Shown: in pieces, positions 33,619 to 41,987 of the stretch
Layout of the letters: the number at the start of each line of letters is the position of its first letter
Position numbering within the stretch: the first letter of the stretch is position 1
Assembly (NCBI GenBank): GCA_017541105.1
Contig: JAFXZS010000001.1
Span: forward strand, 1 to 64,000
From: Clostridia bacterium
GTDB lineage: Bacteria > Bacillota > Clostridia > Christensenellales > Aristaeellaceae
Length of the DNA stretch: 64,000 bases
Direction of reading: 5' to 3'
Program-made: the position numbers and the translations under genes
The notes under the pieces: generated by a model
Told to the model about the DNA's origin: nothing
Seen by the model: only the letters and a program-made list of their open reading frames with translations
The model's database searches: none

Positions 33619-35583
33619 TCATTCTGTCAGCGGATCCCAGAATTCTCCTGCCAGGCCTTCCAGAATACAGCCGCAGGCCCAGGGCATCAACGCAAACCAT
33701 GTGCTGGCCGGAGAGCCGTCCGCGTAGGTTTCCGTCAGGAGGCCTTCGCTGTGGCAGAAACGCTCACTCATCCATCCGGTTTTACCGTAGTCATACTCCC
33801 CGTCACGGGTGTTGCTGACCTGGCAGCTCCAGAGGACCGTGTCCTCCATCCTGCTCCGGATATATTCATCGCCTGTCCGGCTGACATAATACAGGAGTTC
33901 GTCAACAACGGAACTGGACATGGGATGAATATGAGGATTGCATACGGAGGTAATGCTCCCGCCGCAGCTGGACCAGCCCACTTTGCTCAGGGGCGGGACC
34001 TTGATCGGTGAATTGTAGCAGAACTTGAAGGTGAACTCATATTCCAGCGCGTCCCGCAGATGATCCAGAAGATCCTGCTCATCTGTGACCGCATGCAGCC
34101 AGCGGACAGCCCGGATATAAGCCAGGATTCCTTCAGAGTCCGTCTGCTTGTCGATATCCAGCGGGCCTCCGTAACATTCCATGCGGGAGACAAAAGCACG
34201 GTAATAATACTGCTCACTGCGGAGCAGGTTCACCAGCCAGCCGGTTTCTCCGCTCAGCGCACAGTAAAGGGAAGCGGCTGCCATACACCAGGTGCCGGAA
34301 AGGGAATCGTAACACAGCCCCGCGCCGGTTGTTTCAGAAAAGATATAGGGGTATTCCCCGTCCCCGTTCCTGCTTTGTTCCGTTACAAAAAGCACTTTCC
34401 TGGCATATTCCAGCCAGTCTTCGTGCTTTTCCCCGGAAAGCTGTTCTTCAAACATGTATGCTTTCAGGATCAGATAGACAGCCTGGCCGACCAGATAGGC
34501 GGCATGCCCCGGTACGGGCTGCGCGTCATACCACCAGCCCCGGTTGCACCATATATGGTCAATCTCAGCTGTGAAAGGCAGACCGTTTCGCGGATTGATA
34601 CTTGTCTGCACGATGTGATTGATACACTGCAGCGCCTGATCCCTGAGATCTTCGCGATGCAGGCGGATGGCGGCTTCCAGCATCGGAACGGCGGCAGCCA
34701 GCCCGTTTGTCCAGGAGATGGAGGGAATGAGGCGCACTTCCTTGCTGTCGGGTTTATCAAATACAAAACCAGCGTAAGCCTGATCCTGCGGCAGCCAGGC
34801 GGTGCTTCCGACAGCTTCCGCAATCGTGCGGACAGCAGATTCCGGCGGCTGGCACCGGCGCGGCGGCTCATGATACAGGCTGTAGACTTTCCGGATCGCG
34901 GCGTTCAGCCCTGTTTCATTCTCCGCCGGATAGGAAAACTCCGCCGCCGTGAAACAGACTTCTTCTCCCGGCTCCAGACTGAAGCAATTACCGGCCAGCG
35001 GCGCACGGGGAGAATAGTGGCGGGAATCCAGGAAAAACCAGGGGGCGTTTTCATAGCCGAGGGTATAGCTGATCAGGCTTCTGTCCAGATCGCAGCCGAA
35101 ACCGGCATACTGCAGCCAATCGCCGGACACGCCCGGCCTCCATGGAATGATCCGGCCGCCGGCCTTCAGAAAATAGGGTGACGCACAAAGCCCTGCGATC
35201 CTTTTCCCGGTAAAGGCAAAAACCGCCGGATGGGACAGTCTGTCACTCCGGGTCATCCACCAGGAAGACGCGGGAAAATCCGGATTTCCGCTTCTCAGGC
35301 GAGGGGCTTTACTGCCTGTCTGCATCGGCGCGTCTCCGCGGTTTGTTCCATACAGGAAACCCGGCATGAAGAAGCGGGGAGAGGCAGCATCAATGGACAG
35401 GTCCAGCCGGATAATACCGTTCCAGGATGTTTCTCCGCTGTTGCGAATCGTCACTTCATGCAGGAACGGGGAATCCGCAGAACCGTCCCCCTTCAGGAGC
35501 TTACAGCCGATTGCCAGATGCTGAATCTCCGGAGCAGTGTATTCGGGATTGGTTCGATCCGAACGAGCAGAAAACGTAAACAT
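33619..35583 (-). CDS. Putative (alpha/alpha)6-barrel glycoside hydrolase, family not recognised
   Basis: 654 residues, no signal peptide. The first 240 residues are beta-rich (EVTIRNSGETSWNGIIRLDL resembles an Ig-like fold); residues 260-650 are helical with repeated Trp/Tyr-rich motifs (ISWTNGLAAAVPMLEAAIRL, GWWYDAQPVPGHAAYLVGQA, LSGTWCMAAASLYCAL, HPMSSSVVDELLYYVSRTG), the look of a six-hairpin glycosidase or lyase. No catalytic signature could be tied to a CAZy family. ATG at 35583 has AAGGAG eight bases upstream and is preferred to the ATG at 35610. It follows the UlaG-like gene by about 100 bases on the same strand, so the pair may act on one carbohydrate. Confidence 0.65.
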   Translation of the reverse strand: MFTFSARSDRTNPEYTAPEIQHLAIGCKLLKGDGSADSPFLHEVTIRNSGETSWNGIIRLDLSIDAASPRFFMPGFLYGTNRGDAPMQTGSKAPRLRSGNPDFPASSWWMTRSDRLSHPAVFAFTGKRIAGLCASPYFLKAGGRIIPWRPGVSGDWLQYAGFGCDLDRSLISYTLGYENAPWFFLDSRHYSPRAPLAGNCFSLEPGEEVCFTAAEFSYPAENETGLNAAIRKVYSLYHEPPRRCQPPESAVRTIAEAVGSTAWLPQDQAYAGFVFDKPDSKEVRLIPSISWTNGLAAAVPMLEAAIRLHREDLRDQALQCINHIVQTSINPRNGLPFTAEIDHIWCNRGWWYDAQPVPGHAAYLVGQAVYLILKAYMFEEQLSGEKHEDWLEYARKVLFVTEQSRNGDGEYPYIFSETTGAGLCYDSLSGTWCMAAASLYCALSGETGWLVNLLRSEQYYYRAFVSRMECYGGPLDIDKQTDSEGILAYIRAVRWLHAVTDEQDLLDHLRDALEYEFTFKFCYNSPIKVPPLSKVGWSSCGGSITSVCNPHIHPMSSSVVDELLYYVSRTGDEYIRSRMEDTVLWSCQVSNTRDGEYDYGKTGWMSERFCHSEGLLTETYADGSPASTWFALMPWACGCILEGLAGEFWDPLTE

Positions 35584-35682
35584 AATCTGAACTCCTTGAA
35601 TCCGATTCATGCCCGGCTTTTTCCCGGGATATCCACGGTTCAGCCGTTGCAGAAGGCGTTCTGAATCACATTAAGCTGAAAC

Positions 35683-36522
35683 TTAACAAGACAACTGTGC
35701 TGGCCGGACAGGCGTATGCACGATCTTTACAGGCGCCAGCATTGAAGGCCGGACCGCCCTGATTCTGCCGCCGTATTTGACGGCCAGATAATCGACAAAA
35801 GCATCCGGATCCCCCGGATTGTCCGCAAACATGTCCCAGTGCCCCGGAATCGTCAGCCCTGGCTGCAATTCACCTGCCAGGTCTGCCGCTTCCTGGAATG
35901 TCATATTGCCGATACAGTTCCGGCGATACCGTTCCGCATCTCTTCCGTTGATGGGCAGAAGCGCCGCGTCTATCGGTCCCAAATCCTTCAGCTTCGGCAG
36001 CATGCCTTCATATCGGACCGTATCGCCCGCATGGCAGATGCGGACACCGTTTCCCTCGATCACATACTGCAGGCAGGGATACAGCCCGGAGACCGGATCG
36101 GGATCCAGAAATTCGTGGGATGCCGCGACCGCGTGAACTGTGACGCCGCCGATCCGGACACACTCGCCGTCGTTCATCCCGACGCATCGGTCCGCGGCAA
36201 TTCCGTCCGCCAGGATTTCCGTCTGATGGAGCCTGGGAAAAACAAACTTTGCATCGGGGCAGACCAAAGCCCAGGTTTGCCAGGCCGGATGGTCAATATG
36301 ATCAATATGGTTATGTGTCCCGAGGAAAATACTGACCCCCGCCATCTCCTCCGCGGGAATCGGCGGAAGGACCTGCCTTCCCGGAAGGCCGGAAGCAAAG
36401 TAATCAATGCAGAGAACCGTCTGCCCCAATTTGACCAGCAGGCCCATCTGCCCAAGCCACCAAAGAACGGCTGAACCTTCCGGAACCTCTTCATTCATGA
36501 CATCTTCCATGAACCTTTTCAT
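35683..36522 (-). CDS. UlaG-like metallo-beta-lactamase-fold lactonase
   Basis: 279 residues with the UlaG (L-ascorbate-6-phosphate lactonase) look: WWLGQMGLLVKLG at the start, the metal motif GTHNHIDHIDHPAW (HxHxDH), ICHAGDTVRYEG with the bridging Asp, and a C-terminal IPGHWDMFADNPGDP. UlaG-type enzymes open sugar lactones or act on phosphodiesters; no ula transporter genes lie near, so ascorbate is not implied. ATG at 36522 has GGAGG eight bases upstream, so the in-frame ATG at 36537 is rejected. Likely first gene of an operon with the glycosidase-like gene 33619-35583. Confidence 0.85.
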   Translation of the reverse strand: MKRFMEDVMNEEVPEGSAVLWWLGQMGLLVKLGQTVLCIDYFASGLPGRQVLPPIPAEEMAGVSIFLGTHNHIDHIDHPAWQTWALVCPDAKFVFPRLHQTEILADGIAADRCVGMNDGECVRIGGVTVHAVAASHEFLDPDPVSGLYPCLQYVIEGNGVRICHAGDTVRYEGMLPKLKDLGPIDAALLPINGRDAERYRRNCIGNMTFQEAADLAGELQPGLTIPGHWDMFADNPGDPDAFVDYLAVKYGGRIRAVRPSMLAPVKIVHTPVRPAQLSC

Positions 36523-36656
36523 CTGCCTGTCCTCCATTGAACTGTTCTGTGCGGCTGCTTTCCTGCCGGAAGCCCTGTCCCGGCAGGCTCTGTTCTTCGT
36601 TTGCCAGCATCTTAACCTTAAAAACCACTCAAAGTCAACATATACATCATAAATGC

Positions 36657-36687
36657 TTGACTTAGAGTAAACTCCAGGCTATATACA
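36657..36687 (+). promoter_or_regulatory. MerR-type promoter before azlCD
   Basis: TTGACT (36657-36662), a 19-base spacer and TATACA (36682-36687). The spacer holds the near-palindrome TAGAGTAAACTCCA. Long spacing with a central dyad is the mark of promoters that MerR-family activators untwist. A TATATA at 17-base spacing is an alternative reading. No MerR gene lies nearby. Confidence 0.5.
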
Positions 36688-36736
36688 GATCCTAACGGTG
36701 CGATACAACCGTGAGTAACTGAGCGGAGAATGACCG

Positions 36737-37429
36737 ATGAAAACTGTGAAAGCCGCTTTTGCCAAATCCCTGCCGGTCATGGCTGGGTATATCATTCTCG
36801 GAATCGGATTCGGCATTCTCGCACACAACGCCGGATATGGTTTCCTGTGGGTACTGGCCATGAGCCTGTTTATCTTCGCCGGCTCCATGCAGTATGTGGG
36901 CGTGGGAATGCTGGCGGGCGGGGCCTCCGTGCTGACGGTGATCCTTACTACCGTCATGGTGAATGCGCGGCATCTGTTCTACAGCATCTCCATGCTCCGC
37001 CATTACAGAAATGCAGGCCGTTATAAGCCTTATCTGGTCTTTTCCCTGACTGACGAGACCTATTCCCTGCTGTGCGACGGAAAGGTGCCGGACGATACGG
37101 ATCCGGACCGGTTCCGTTTCCTGGTTTCCCTGTTTAATCAGTCGTACTGGGTACTGGGCAGTATCATCGGCAGCCTGGTGAGCGGGATCCTGCCGTTCTC
37201 CACCGCCGGAATTGAGTTCTCCATGACTGCCCTGTTCATCGCTTCCTTTACGGAACAGTGGATCACTGCAAAGGATCATATCCCTGCTGCCACGGGGCTG
37301 CTGGGAACACTGTTTTGCCTGATTGCCTTCGGACCCGATCGTTTCCTGATTCCTGCCATGCTGCTGATCACACTGCTTCTGACTTTGTTCCGGAACAGAA
37401 TCAGCGCCGGAAAGAAGGTGGATGCGTGA
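36737..37429 (+). CDS. azlC: AzlC-family branched-chain amino acid exporter, large subunit
   Basis: 230 residues, about seven membrane segments. FAKSLPVMAGYIILGIGFGI and MSLFIFAGSMQYVGVGML are the AzlC/YgaZ signatures, and TVMVNARHLFYSISM near residues 73-87 is the conserved loop. With AzlD it exports branched-chain amino acids or analogues. ATG at 36737 follows GGAG by eight bases. The TGA overlaps the azlD start as GTGA. The MerR-type promoter upstream is unusual for this pair, which is more often controlled by Lrp/AsnC-type regulators. Confidence 0.93.
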   Translation: MKTVKAAFAKSLPVMAGYIILGIGFGILAHNAGYGFLWVLAMSLFIFAGSMQYVGVGMLAGGASVLTVILTTVMVNARHLFYSISMLRHYRNAGRYKPYLVFSLTDETYSLLCDGKVPDDTDPDRFRFLVSLFNQSYWVLGSIIGSLVSGILPFSTAGIEFSMTALFIASFTEQWITAKDHIPAATGLLGTLFCLIAFGPDRFLIPAMLLITLLLTLFRNRISAGKKVDA

Positions 37430-37749
37430 GTACTGCTGCTTATTCCGCGCTGCTGGTGGCTGTTATGTCCATTGTGACCATCCTGCTCAGGGCCGCGCCT
37501 TTTCTGGTATTCAAAAAGAAAGCCCCGGCATATGTCATGTATCTGGGGCAGGTCCTTCCCGCGGCAATCATTGGCATGCTGGTGGTTTATTGCCTGAAGG
37601 ATACCGAACCCCTGGCTGCACCTTTTGGCGCGCCGGAACTGATCGCAGGCCTGCTGGTCGTCGGTCTGCATGCATGGAAAAGAAAGATCCTGCTGAGCGT
37701 CCTGGCAGGAACTGCCGCCTATATGCTTCTGACCCAACTGGTCTTCTGA
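37426..37749 (+). CDS. azlD: AzlD-family branched-chain amino acid exporter, small subunit
   Basis: 107 residues with four hydrophobic segments. TILLRAAPFLVFKKK near residues 18-32 and YLGQVLPAAIIGMLVVYCL near 40-58 are the AzlD signatures. It is the partner of AzlC. The GTG start at 37426 overlaps the azlC stop by four bases, so the two are translated together. Normal family length. Confidence 0.92.
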   Translation: MSTAAYSALLVAVMSIVTILLRAAPFLVFKKKAPAYVMYLGQVLPAAIIGMLVVYCLKDTEPLAAPFGAPELIAGLLVVGLHAWKRKILLSVLAGTAAYMLLTQLVF

Positions 37750-37761
37750 CGGAATCCGGAC

Positions 37762-37808
37762 AAAAAAGCAAAAAGCGGAACAGAAGCTTTTACCGTACTC
37801 CTGTCCGC
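37762..37808 (-). terminator. Terminator of the redox operon
   Basis: On the minus strand GCGGACAG (37808-37801) pairs with CTGTTCCGC (37783-37775) with one bulged base, followed by TTTTTGCTTTTTT. It lies 43 bases after the aldo/keto-reductase stop. On the plus strand it may also slow read-through from azlD. Confidence 0.55.
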
Positions 37809-37851
37809 TGAAGTTTGTATGGCCGTACAGATCGGCCGTCATGATTCTTTC

Positions 37852-38778
37852 TTACGGCAGAAATTTGCCGGAGGCGAGGTAGAGCTGCCACCACTCATTG
37901 TGGGACATTTCCACTTTTGAGGCGGCGCAGATGTCACGCAGGTGTGCCGGGTTCATGGTGCCCGCAATAGCCTGCATCTTTGCCGGATGGCGGAGGATCC
38001 ACGCGATGGCGACGGCGGTCTTCGGCACGCCGTATTTTTCGCCCAGTTCGCCCAGGACTTTGTTCAGCTCCGGAAAGTCCGGATGGTCCACAAAGCAGCC
38101 TTTGAACATGCCGAACTGCAGCGGTGACCAGGCCTGAATCGTGATGTCATGCAGGCGGCAGTAATCCAGCAGGCCGTTGTCCCGGTTGGTGGAACGGTCC
38201 GTGGTCAGGTTGTTGACATACAGACCGTTGTCGATCAGCTGGGTCTGATCCAGGGAAAACTGGAGCTGGTTGAAAACCAGGGGCTGCTTTACATACTTCT
38301 TCAGCAGTTCCAGCTGACCCGGGCTCACGTTGCTGACGCCGAAATACTTTACCTTGCCGCTTTTTTCAAGCGTGTCAAAGGCTTCGGCCACTTCTTCCGG
38401 ATCAAACAGCAGGTCCGGCCGGTGGAGCAGCAGCACGTCCAGGTAATCCGTTTTCAGCCGCTTCAGGCTGGCTTCCGCGCTTTCGAGGATGTCTTTTTTG
38501 CTCCAGTCGAATTCCTTCCGGTCAAAGTGTAAGCCGCACTTGCTCTGGATGTACACGTCCTCCCGCTTCAGGCCGGTCAGCGGGAACGCGTCGCCGAAGC
38601 GGGTTTCCGCCTCGCCGTCGCCATAGCAGGTGGCATGATCGAAAAAGTTGACGCCCTCCTCCGCCGCGGCGCGGATCATCTCCGCCGCTTTTTCCACGGA
38701 CAGGGCGGGCATGCGCATGCAGCCCAGGATGACCGCAGAGGCGTTCTGCGGGCCGTTGACGACATTGATCATTTTCAT
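37852..38778 (-). CDS. Aldo/keto reductase (YdhF-like)
   Basis: 308 residues with the AKR TIM-barrel marks: GVNFFDHATCYGDGEAE (catalytic Asp and Tyr), LKTDYLDVLLLHRPD (catalytic His), KVKYFGVSNVSPGQL, and AIAWILRHPAKMQAIAGTMN for NADPH binding. The catalytic Lys lies in VYIQSKCG. It reduces aldehydes or ketones; substrate unknown. It is the last gene of a three-gene operon with a nitroreductase and an SDR, which suggests defence against reactive electrophiles. Start ATG 38778 has AAGGAG upstream. Confidence 0.92.
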   Translation of the reverse strand: MKMINVVNGPQNASAVILGCMRMPALSVEKAAEMIRAAAEEGVNFFDHATCYGDGEAETRFGDAFPLTGLKREDVYIQSKCGLHFDRKEFDWSKKDILESAEASLKRLKTDYLDVLLLHRPDLLFDPEEVAEAFDTLEKSGKVKYFGVSNVSPGQLELLKKYVKQPLVFNQLQFSLDQTQLIDNGLYVNNLTTDRSTNRDNGLLDYCRLHDITIQAWSPLQFGMFKGCFVDHPDFPELNKVLGELGEKYGVPKTAVAIAWILRHPAKMQAIAGTMNPAHLRDICAASKVEMSHNEWWQLYLASGKFLP

Positions 38779-38867
38779 GTTTGTTTTCTCCTTCCCTTAT
38801 CGGGTGAAATTGGTCCAGACGCGGGGGTCCTCCGGCAGGGGAGTGCCGGCCTCTTTGGGTTCCTCCT

Positions 38868-39386
38868 TCAGACGCGGTAGATCCAGTTTGCCTTGCGGGG
38901 CGCGGCGGGTTTGAGCTCAGACGCCGCGTAGCCCAGCACGCAGTGGCCGATCCCTTCATAGTCGCCCTCGATGCCCAGGGACTTCAGGATCGCCTTGCCT
39001 TCCTCACTGTCGAACTCTTCCTTCGCCCGGTGGATCCAGCAGCTGGCGACGCCCAGGGCGTGGGCAGCATTCATCAGGTTGCCCATGACCAGGCTGCCGT
39101 CATACAGGTAAGTTCCGACCTTGCGGTCCGCCAGTACGACGATGACTGCCGGCGCGCCGTAGAAGGGATCGTTGTCAGTCCCCATCACCGCGGCGTTCAT
39201 CTTTGACAGTTTGTTGCGCATGGCTTTGTCCGTGACAGCAATCATGATCGGGGACTGCCTGCCCATGCCGGTGGCGGCATAGGTACCGGCCTCCAGGATC
39301 TGGGCCAGGATCTCCGCCGGGATGGGATCGTCCCTGTAGCTGCGGCAGCTGCGGCGTTCAATGAGGGTCTTCATCGTTTCGTTCAT
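38868..39386 (-). CDS. Nitroreductase-family oxidoreductase
   Basis: 172 residues, FMN-dependent NfsB/FRP-like fold. LIERRSCRSYRDDPIPAEILAQ near residues 8-29 is the N-terminal FMN-binding signature, with TGMGRQSP and SLVMGNLMNAAHALGVASCW following, and the C-terminal VLGYA. It uses NAD(P)H to reduce nitro groups, quinones or similar. ATG 39386 follows AAGGAGG. It sits between the SDR and AKR genes, 24 and 89 bases away, in one operon. Confidence 0.92.
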   Translation of the reverse strand: MNETMKTLIERRSCRSYRDDPIPAEILAQILEAGTYAATGMGRQSPIMIAVTDKAMRNKLSKMNAAVMGTDNDPFYGAPAVIVVLADRKVGTYLYDGSLVMGNLMNAAHALGVASCWIHRAKEEFDSEEGKAILKSLGIEGDYEGIGHCVLGYAASELKPAAPRKANWIYRV

Positions 39387-39410
39387 GGGGAGTCCTCCTT
39401 TATCTTTCTG

Positions 39411-40121
39411 TTACCAGGGATAGGGTTTGCCTTCGTATGTGATGAACACCGGGCCGTCCTTGTCGCGGCGCTTTGCCTCAAAAAGGTTCCGGAGCGTCTC
39501 CGCGTGTTCATAGGGATCCAGCGGTGCCTCGCCGGGCCAGGTCCGCATCCAGCCGGGATGCAGGCAGAAGATGTTGATGTCCGGATCGTCCTTCAGCCAG
39601 TTGTGCAGCGTCATGGTGAGCATGTTCAGAGCGGCCTTCTCCGTACCATAGTCCAGGTAATACGCGCGGTAGCACTTTCCGATGCTTCCGGCCTCGGAGG
39701 AGATGTTCACAATGAGTCCGCCGATGGCGCTCTTCTTCAGCAGCGGCAGGAAGGCCTTCACCACGCGGACCGGACCGACGGCACCGACGTTTACCGCGGG
39801 GGCGATGAGGTCCAGGTCGAAATCCGGCAGCTCCTTGTTCGTATCGGCGGAGGCGGTGGTAGCGTTGTTGATGATCAGGTCCAGCCGGTCCGTCAGTTTT
39901 TCAGCTTCCCGGGCGGCGGCGTTCACCGATTCGGTGGAAGAGATATCCATCGTCAGGATGTGCAGGCGGCCGGCATAGTCCCCCCGCAGCGTTTCCAGCG
40001 CTTCGGACGGGCGGCGGACGGAGGCGAAGACCGTGTCTCCGTTCTCCAGGTAGCGCTTCACCAGGTTAAACCCCAGGCCCATGGCCCTGCCGGTGCCGGT
40101 GATCAGTACTGTCTGCGGCAT
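39411..40121 (-). CDS. Short-chain dehydrogenase/reductase
   Basis: 236 residues with the SDR fold: a nucleotide-binding TGTGRAMGLG (TGxxxGxG), NNAT near residue 90 in place of NNAG, catalytic Ser in IVNISSEAG, and YYLDYGTEKAALN. The usual YxxxK is seen as YGTEK, which keeps the catalytic Tyr and Lys. The long C-terminus holds HPGWMRT. First gene of the operon with the nitroreductase and AKR; ATG 40121 has AAAGGAGAG upstream. Confidence 0.9.
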   Translation of the reverse strand: MPQTVLITGTGRAMGLGFNLVKRYLENGDTVFASVRRPSEALETLRGDYAGRLHILTMDISSTESVNAAAREAEKLTDRLDLIINNATTASADTNKELPDFDLDLIAPAVNVGAVGPVRVVKAFLPLLKKSAIGGLIVNISSEAGSIGKCYRAYYLDYGTEKAALNMLTMTLHNWLKDDPDINIFCLHPGWMRTWPGEAPLDPYEHAETLRNLFEAKRRDKDGPVFITYEGKPYPW

Positions 40122-40146
40122 GTTCTGTTCTCTCCTTTATGGTCAT

Positions 40147-40177
40147 ATTCTGCGCCTTGGAGTGGACTTGAGGTCAA
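40147..40177 (-). promoter_or_regulatory. MerR-type promoter of the SDR-nitroreductase-AKR operon
   Basis: On the minus strand TTGACC (40177-40172), a 19-base spacer and CAGAAT (40152-40147). The spacer carries CCTCAAGTCCACTCCAAGG, a dyad with the AGT..ACT centre. This is the AdhR/NmlR-like arrangement that MerR activators use in response to aldehydes and electrophiles, which fits the enzymes encoded. Confidence 0.65.
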
Positions 40178-40523
40178 GACGCGAATACCGGAATGCTTAT
40201 AGTTTATTGCTCCCGGTGCTCCGGCGCTTCTCATTTTTTGATAAGGCCGTAACCATTTTTTGTGCAAAATAACGCAGAGCGTACCCACAACCCTGAGAGG
40301 CATCGATCTGAAGAACAAAACGGTCAGGCATCTCCGGGCGGGATGACCGCAAAACAACGATACCGACCGGAACAAATCCAGCCGGTATTTTATTGCTTTT
40401 TCTGCCTATGGGAATTGGTATCGGAAAGAAACGGTTCTCAGGGTGCTCCGAGGAGCAAAATGCTTCATTCTCTGTCCGGCGATGGCCGTCAGCCCTTAAG
40501 CTTCCGATCATCCTTCTGATATA
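40178..40523. other. Intergenic stretch between the redox operon and the XRE gene
   Basis: About 345 bases. A hairpin at 40360-40388 (ATACCG with CGGTAT, extended by GGA/TCC on the minus strand) may end transcripts of the XRE gene; a 104-codon minus-strand frame exists here but has no ribosome site or family resemblance, and I do not call it. Confidence 0.4.
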
Positions 40524-40967
40524 TTATTTCCAGTGCTTCAGCTGGGAAAGCCATCCGTCGTACTGGCTCCGCCGGTCGTCCGCAGGCAGTCCTTCCGGAT
40601 TTGGCATATGTTCAACCAGGTAATTGAGCAGCGCGTCCTTTGTCGTATACGTAAATTTCCCGTCCGCGTAACACCATTTGCAATAATCCTCATTAAAGAA
40701 TCCGTCCGGATCTTTACTGATCATCTGGTCTTCATTCAGCGGCATTCCGCAGCACTGGCAGAAAAGCTGCCTCGGAGAGCCAAGCAGGGTATTGATGGAA
40801 ACGTCATATTCACGGGATAAAAGCTTGAGCGTTTCTGTGTTCGGCTGGGTTTCTCCGGTTTCCCAACGGCTTACAGCCTGCCGGGTCACCAGCACCCGCT
40901 CAGCCAATTCTTCCTGGGTCAGATGGTGTTTTTCCCTCAAGTCCTTCAGAATCTCGCATGTTGGCAT
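40524..40967 (-). CDS. XRE-type regulator with C-terminal zinc ribbon
   Basis: 147 residues. Residues 5-60 are a Cro/CI helix-turn-helix (EKHHLTQEELAERVLVTRQA, VSRWETGETQPN). Residues 68-145 hold FCQCCGMPLNEDQM and YCKWCYADGKF, the putative zinc-ribbon domain (PF12674-like) that normally occurs alone. The fused form is common in Clostridia and suggests a metal- or redox-sensing regulator. ATG 40967 follows GGGAGG by eight bases. No target is evident. Confidence 0.88.
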   Translation of the reverse strand: MPTCEILKDLREKHHLTQEELAERVLVTRQAVSRWETGETQPNTETLKLLSREYDVSINTLLGSPRQLFCQCCGMPLNEDQMISKDPDGFFNEDYCKWCYADGKFTYTTKDALLNYLVEHMPNPEGLPADDRRSQYDGWLSQLKHWK

Positions 40968-41055
40968 TGATGAGACCTCCCTGTCGTTATTTCATCTGCA
41001 TCATAAGCTGTCCGCGGTACAGATGCAAGCAACTGCCTGTTGCTATTGAGGGAAA

Positions 41056-41370
41056 CTATCTCTTTTTCTTCGGCCCGGGCAGCTCGTCGTACATGGCGGT
41101 CAGCAGTTCCGCCAGGAAATCCCGGTTATCCACATTATCCACGAGCAGCATTTCCTTTGCTCCTTCATAGGGAATCTCCCGGTCTGCGTCCGGCATGATC
41201 TCCATCGCGGATTTCGTGGGTTTCACCAGAAAACGGTCATCGTAAATGCCGCCGATAATCTTCCCGCGGTAATAGAGTATGAATTCACCCATCATGGGCC
41301 GGTAAGTGATGTTTTCCAATCCGGAGAGCTGCTCCAGAATGAAATCCAGATACTCCCTGCCTGATGCCAT
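41056..41370 (-). CDS. TfoX N-terminal-domain protein
   Basis: 104 residues. EYLDFILEQLSGLENITYRP and MMGEFILYYRGKIIGGIYDDRFLVKPT match the TfoX/Sxy N-terminal domain, which in Gammaproteobacteria belongs to a competence regulator; the stand-alone form in Bacillota has no known job. The open frame runs back to 41490, but ATG 41370 has GGGAGG nine bases before it and starts the conserved part. Ends in a Lys-rich tail (PGPKKKR). Confidence 0.85.
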   Translation of the reverse strand: MASGREYLDFILEQLSGLENITYRPMMGEFILYYRGKIIGGIYDDRFLVKPTKSAMEIMPDADREIPYEGAKEMLLVDNVDNRDFLAELLTAMYDELPGPKKKR

Positions 41371-41474
41371 ATCGCCGGTTCCTCCCTTGCCGTATGTGAA
41401 AATCAAAATCCATGTCAGTCTGCGAACAGTTCCGGATCTGGCCGGACCTGAGCTTAACAATGACAGAGCTGTAT

Positions 41475-41942
41475 TTATTGGTTCTTCCACTTCATCAGAT
41501 GATACTTTGACACATCGTCAGCAAACCCTGCTGACCGGTATAAGGAATACCCCGCGTCCGTGGCTTTCAGTTCTATTGAACATAAGGCCATCTTCCGGGC
41601 ATCGGAAATGAGTTCTTTCATGAGGAGGCCCGCATATCCTTTCTGCCGATGGGCAGGCCGTGTATAAACATTCAAAACCATCCCGGTTTTTCCATTGATA
41701 AACGAAGGACTCATCGGTTTTTCCACGACAAGAAGGAACGCGCATGAAACGATGTCTTTCCCGTCCCGGACAATGTAGCAAAACAGGTCTTTGCCCAAAT
41801 GAGCCCGGAAGTATTCCGGCAGCTTTTCAGCGATTGTTTCTTCATCCTGAATCCCAAGCCGGCCATGATCTTCCTTCAAATACCGGATTCTCAGGTCAAC
41901 AAGTGCATCAATGTCTGAAATCTGTGCTTTCTGAACATCCAA
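41475..41942 (-). CDS. GNAT-family N-acetyltransferase
   Basis: 155 residues. NVYTRPAHRQKGYAGLLMKELISDARKM is the acetyl-CoA-binding motif A, with the R/Q-x-x-G-x-A loop written as RQKGYA; LKATDAGYSLYRSAGFAD is motif B. Acceptor unknown. The start is TTG at 41942, eight bases after GGAGG; the ATG nearby is out of frame. It lies between the TfoX-like gene and sfsA on the same strand, with 45 to 104 base gaps. Confidence 0.88.
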   Translation of the reverse strand: MDVQKAQISDIDALVDLRIRYLKEDHGRLGIQDEETIAEKLPEYFRAHLGKDLFCYIVRDGKDIVSCAFLLVVEKPMSPSFINGKTGMVLNVYTRPAHRQKGYAGLLMKELISDARKMALCSIELKATDAGYSLYRSAGFADDVSKYHLMKWKNQ

Positions 41943-41987
41943 GTTTCTTTCCTCCGGTTGTTTGTGCCGTCCTGACTGCCCTCCCGG

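Noticed and set aside
35548-35562. GGTTCGATCC, like a tRNA T-loop
   Set aside because: No acceptor stem, anticodon arm or CCA end around it, and it lies inside a coding region.
40197-40511. A 104-codon minus-strand ORF
   Set aside because: No ribosome site, no family, and it covers a MerR-type promoter and a hairpin.
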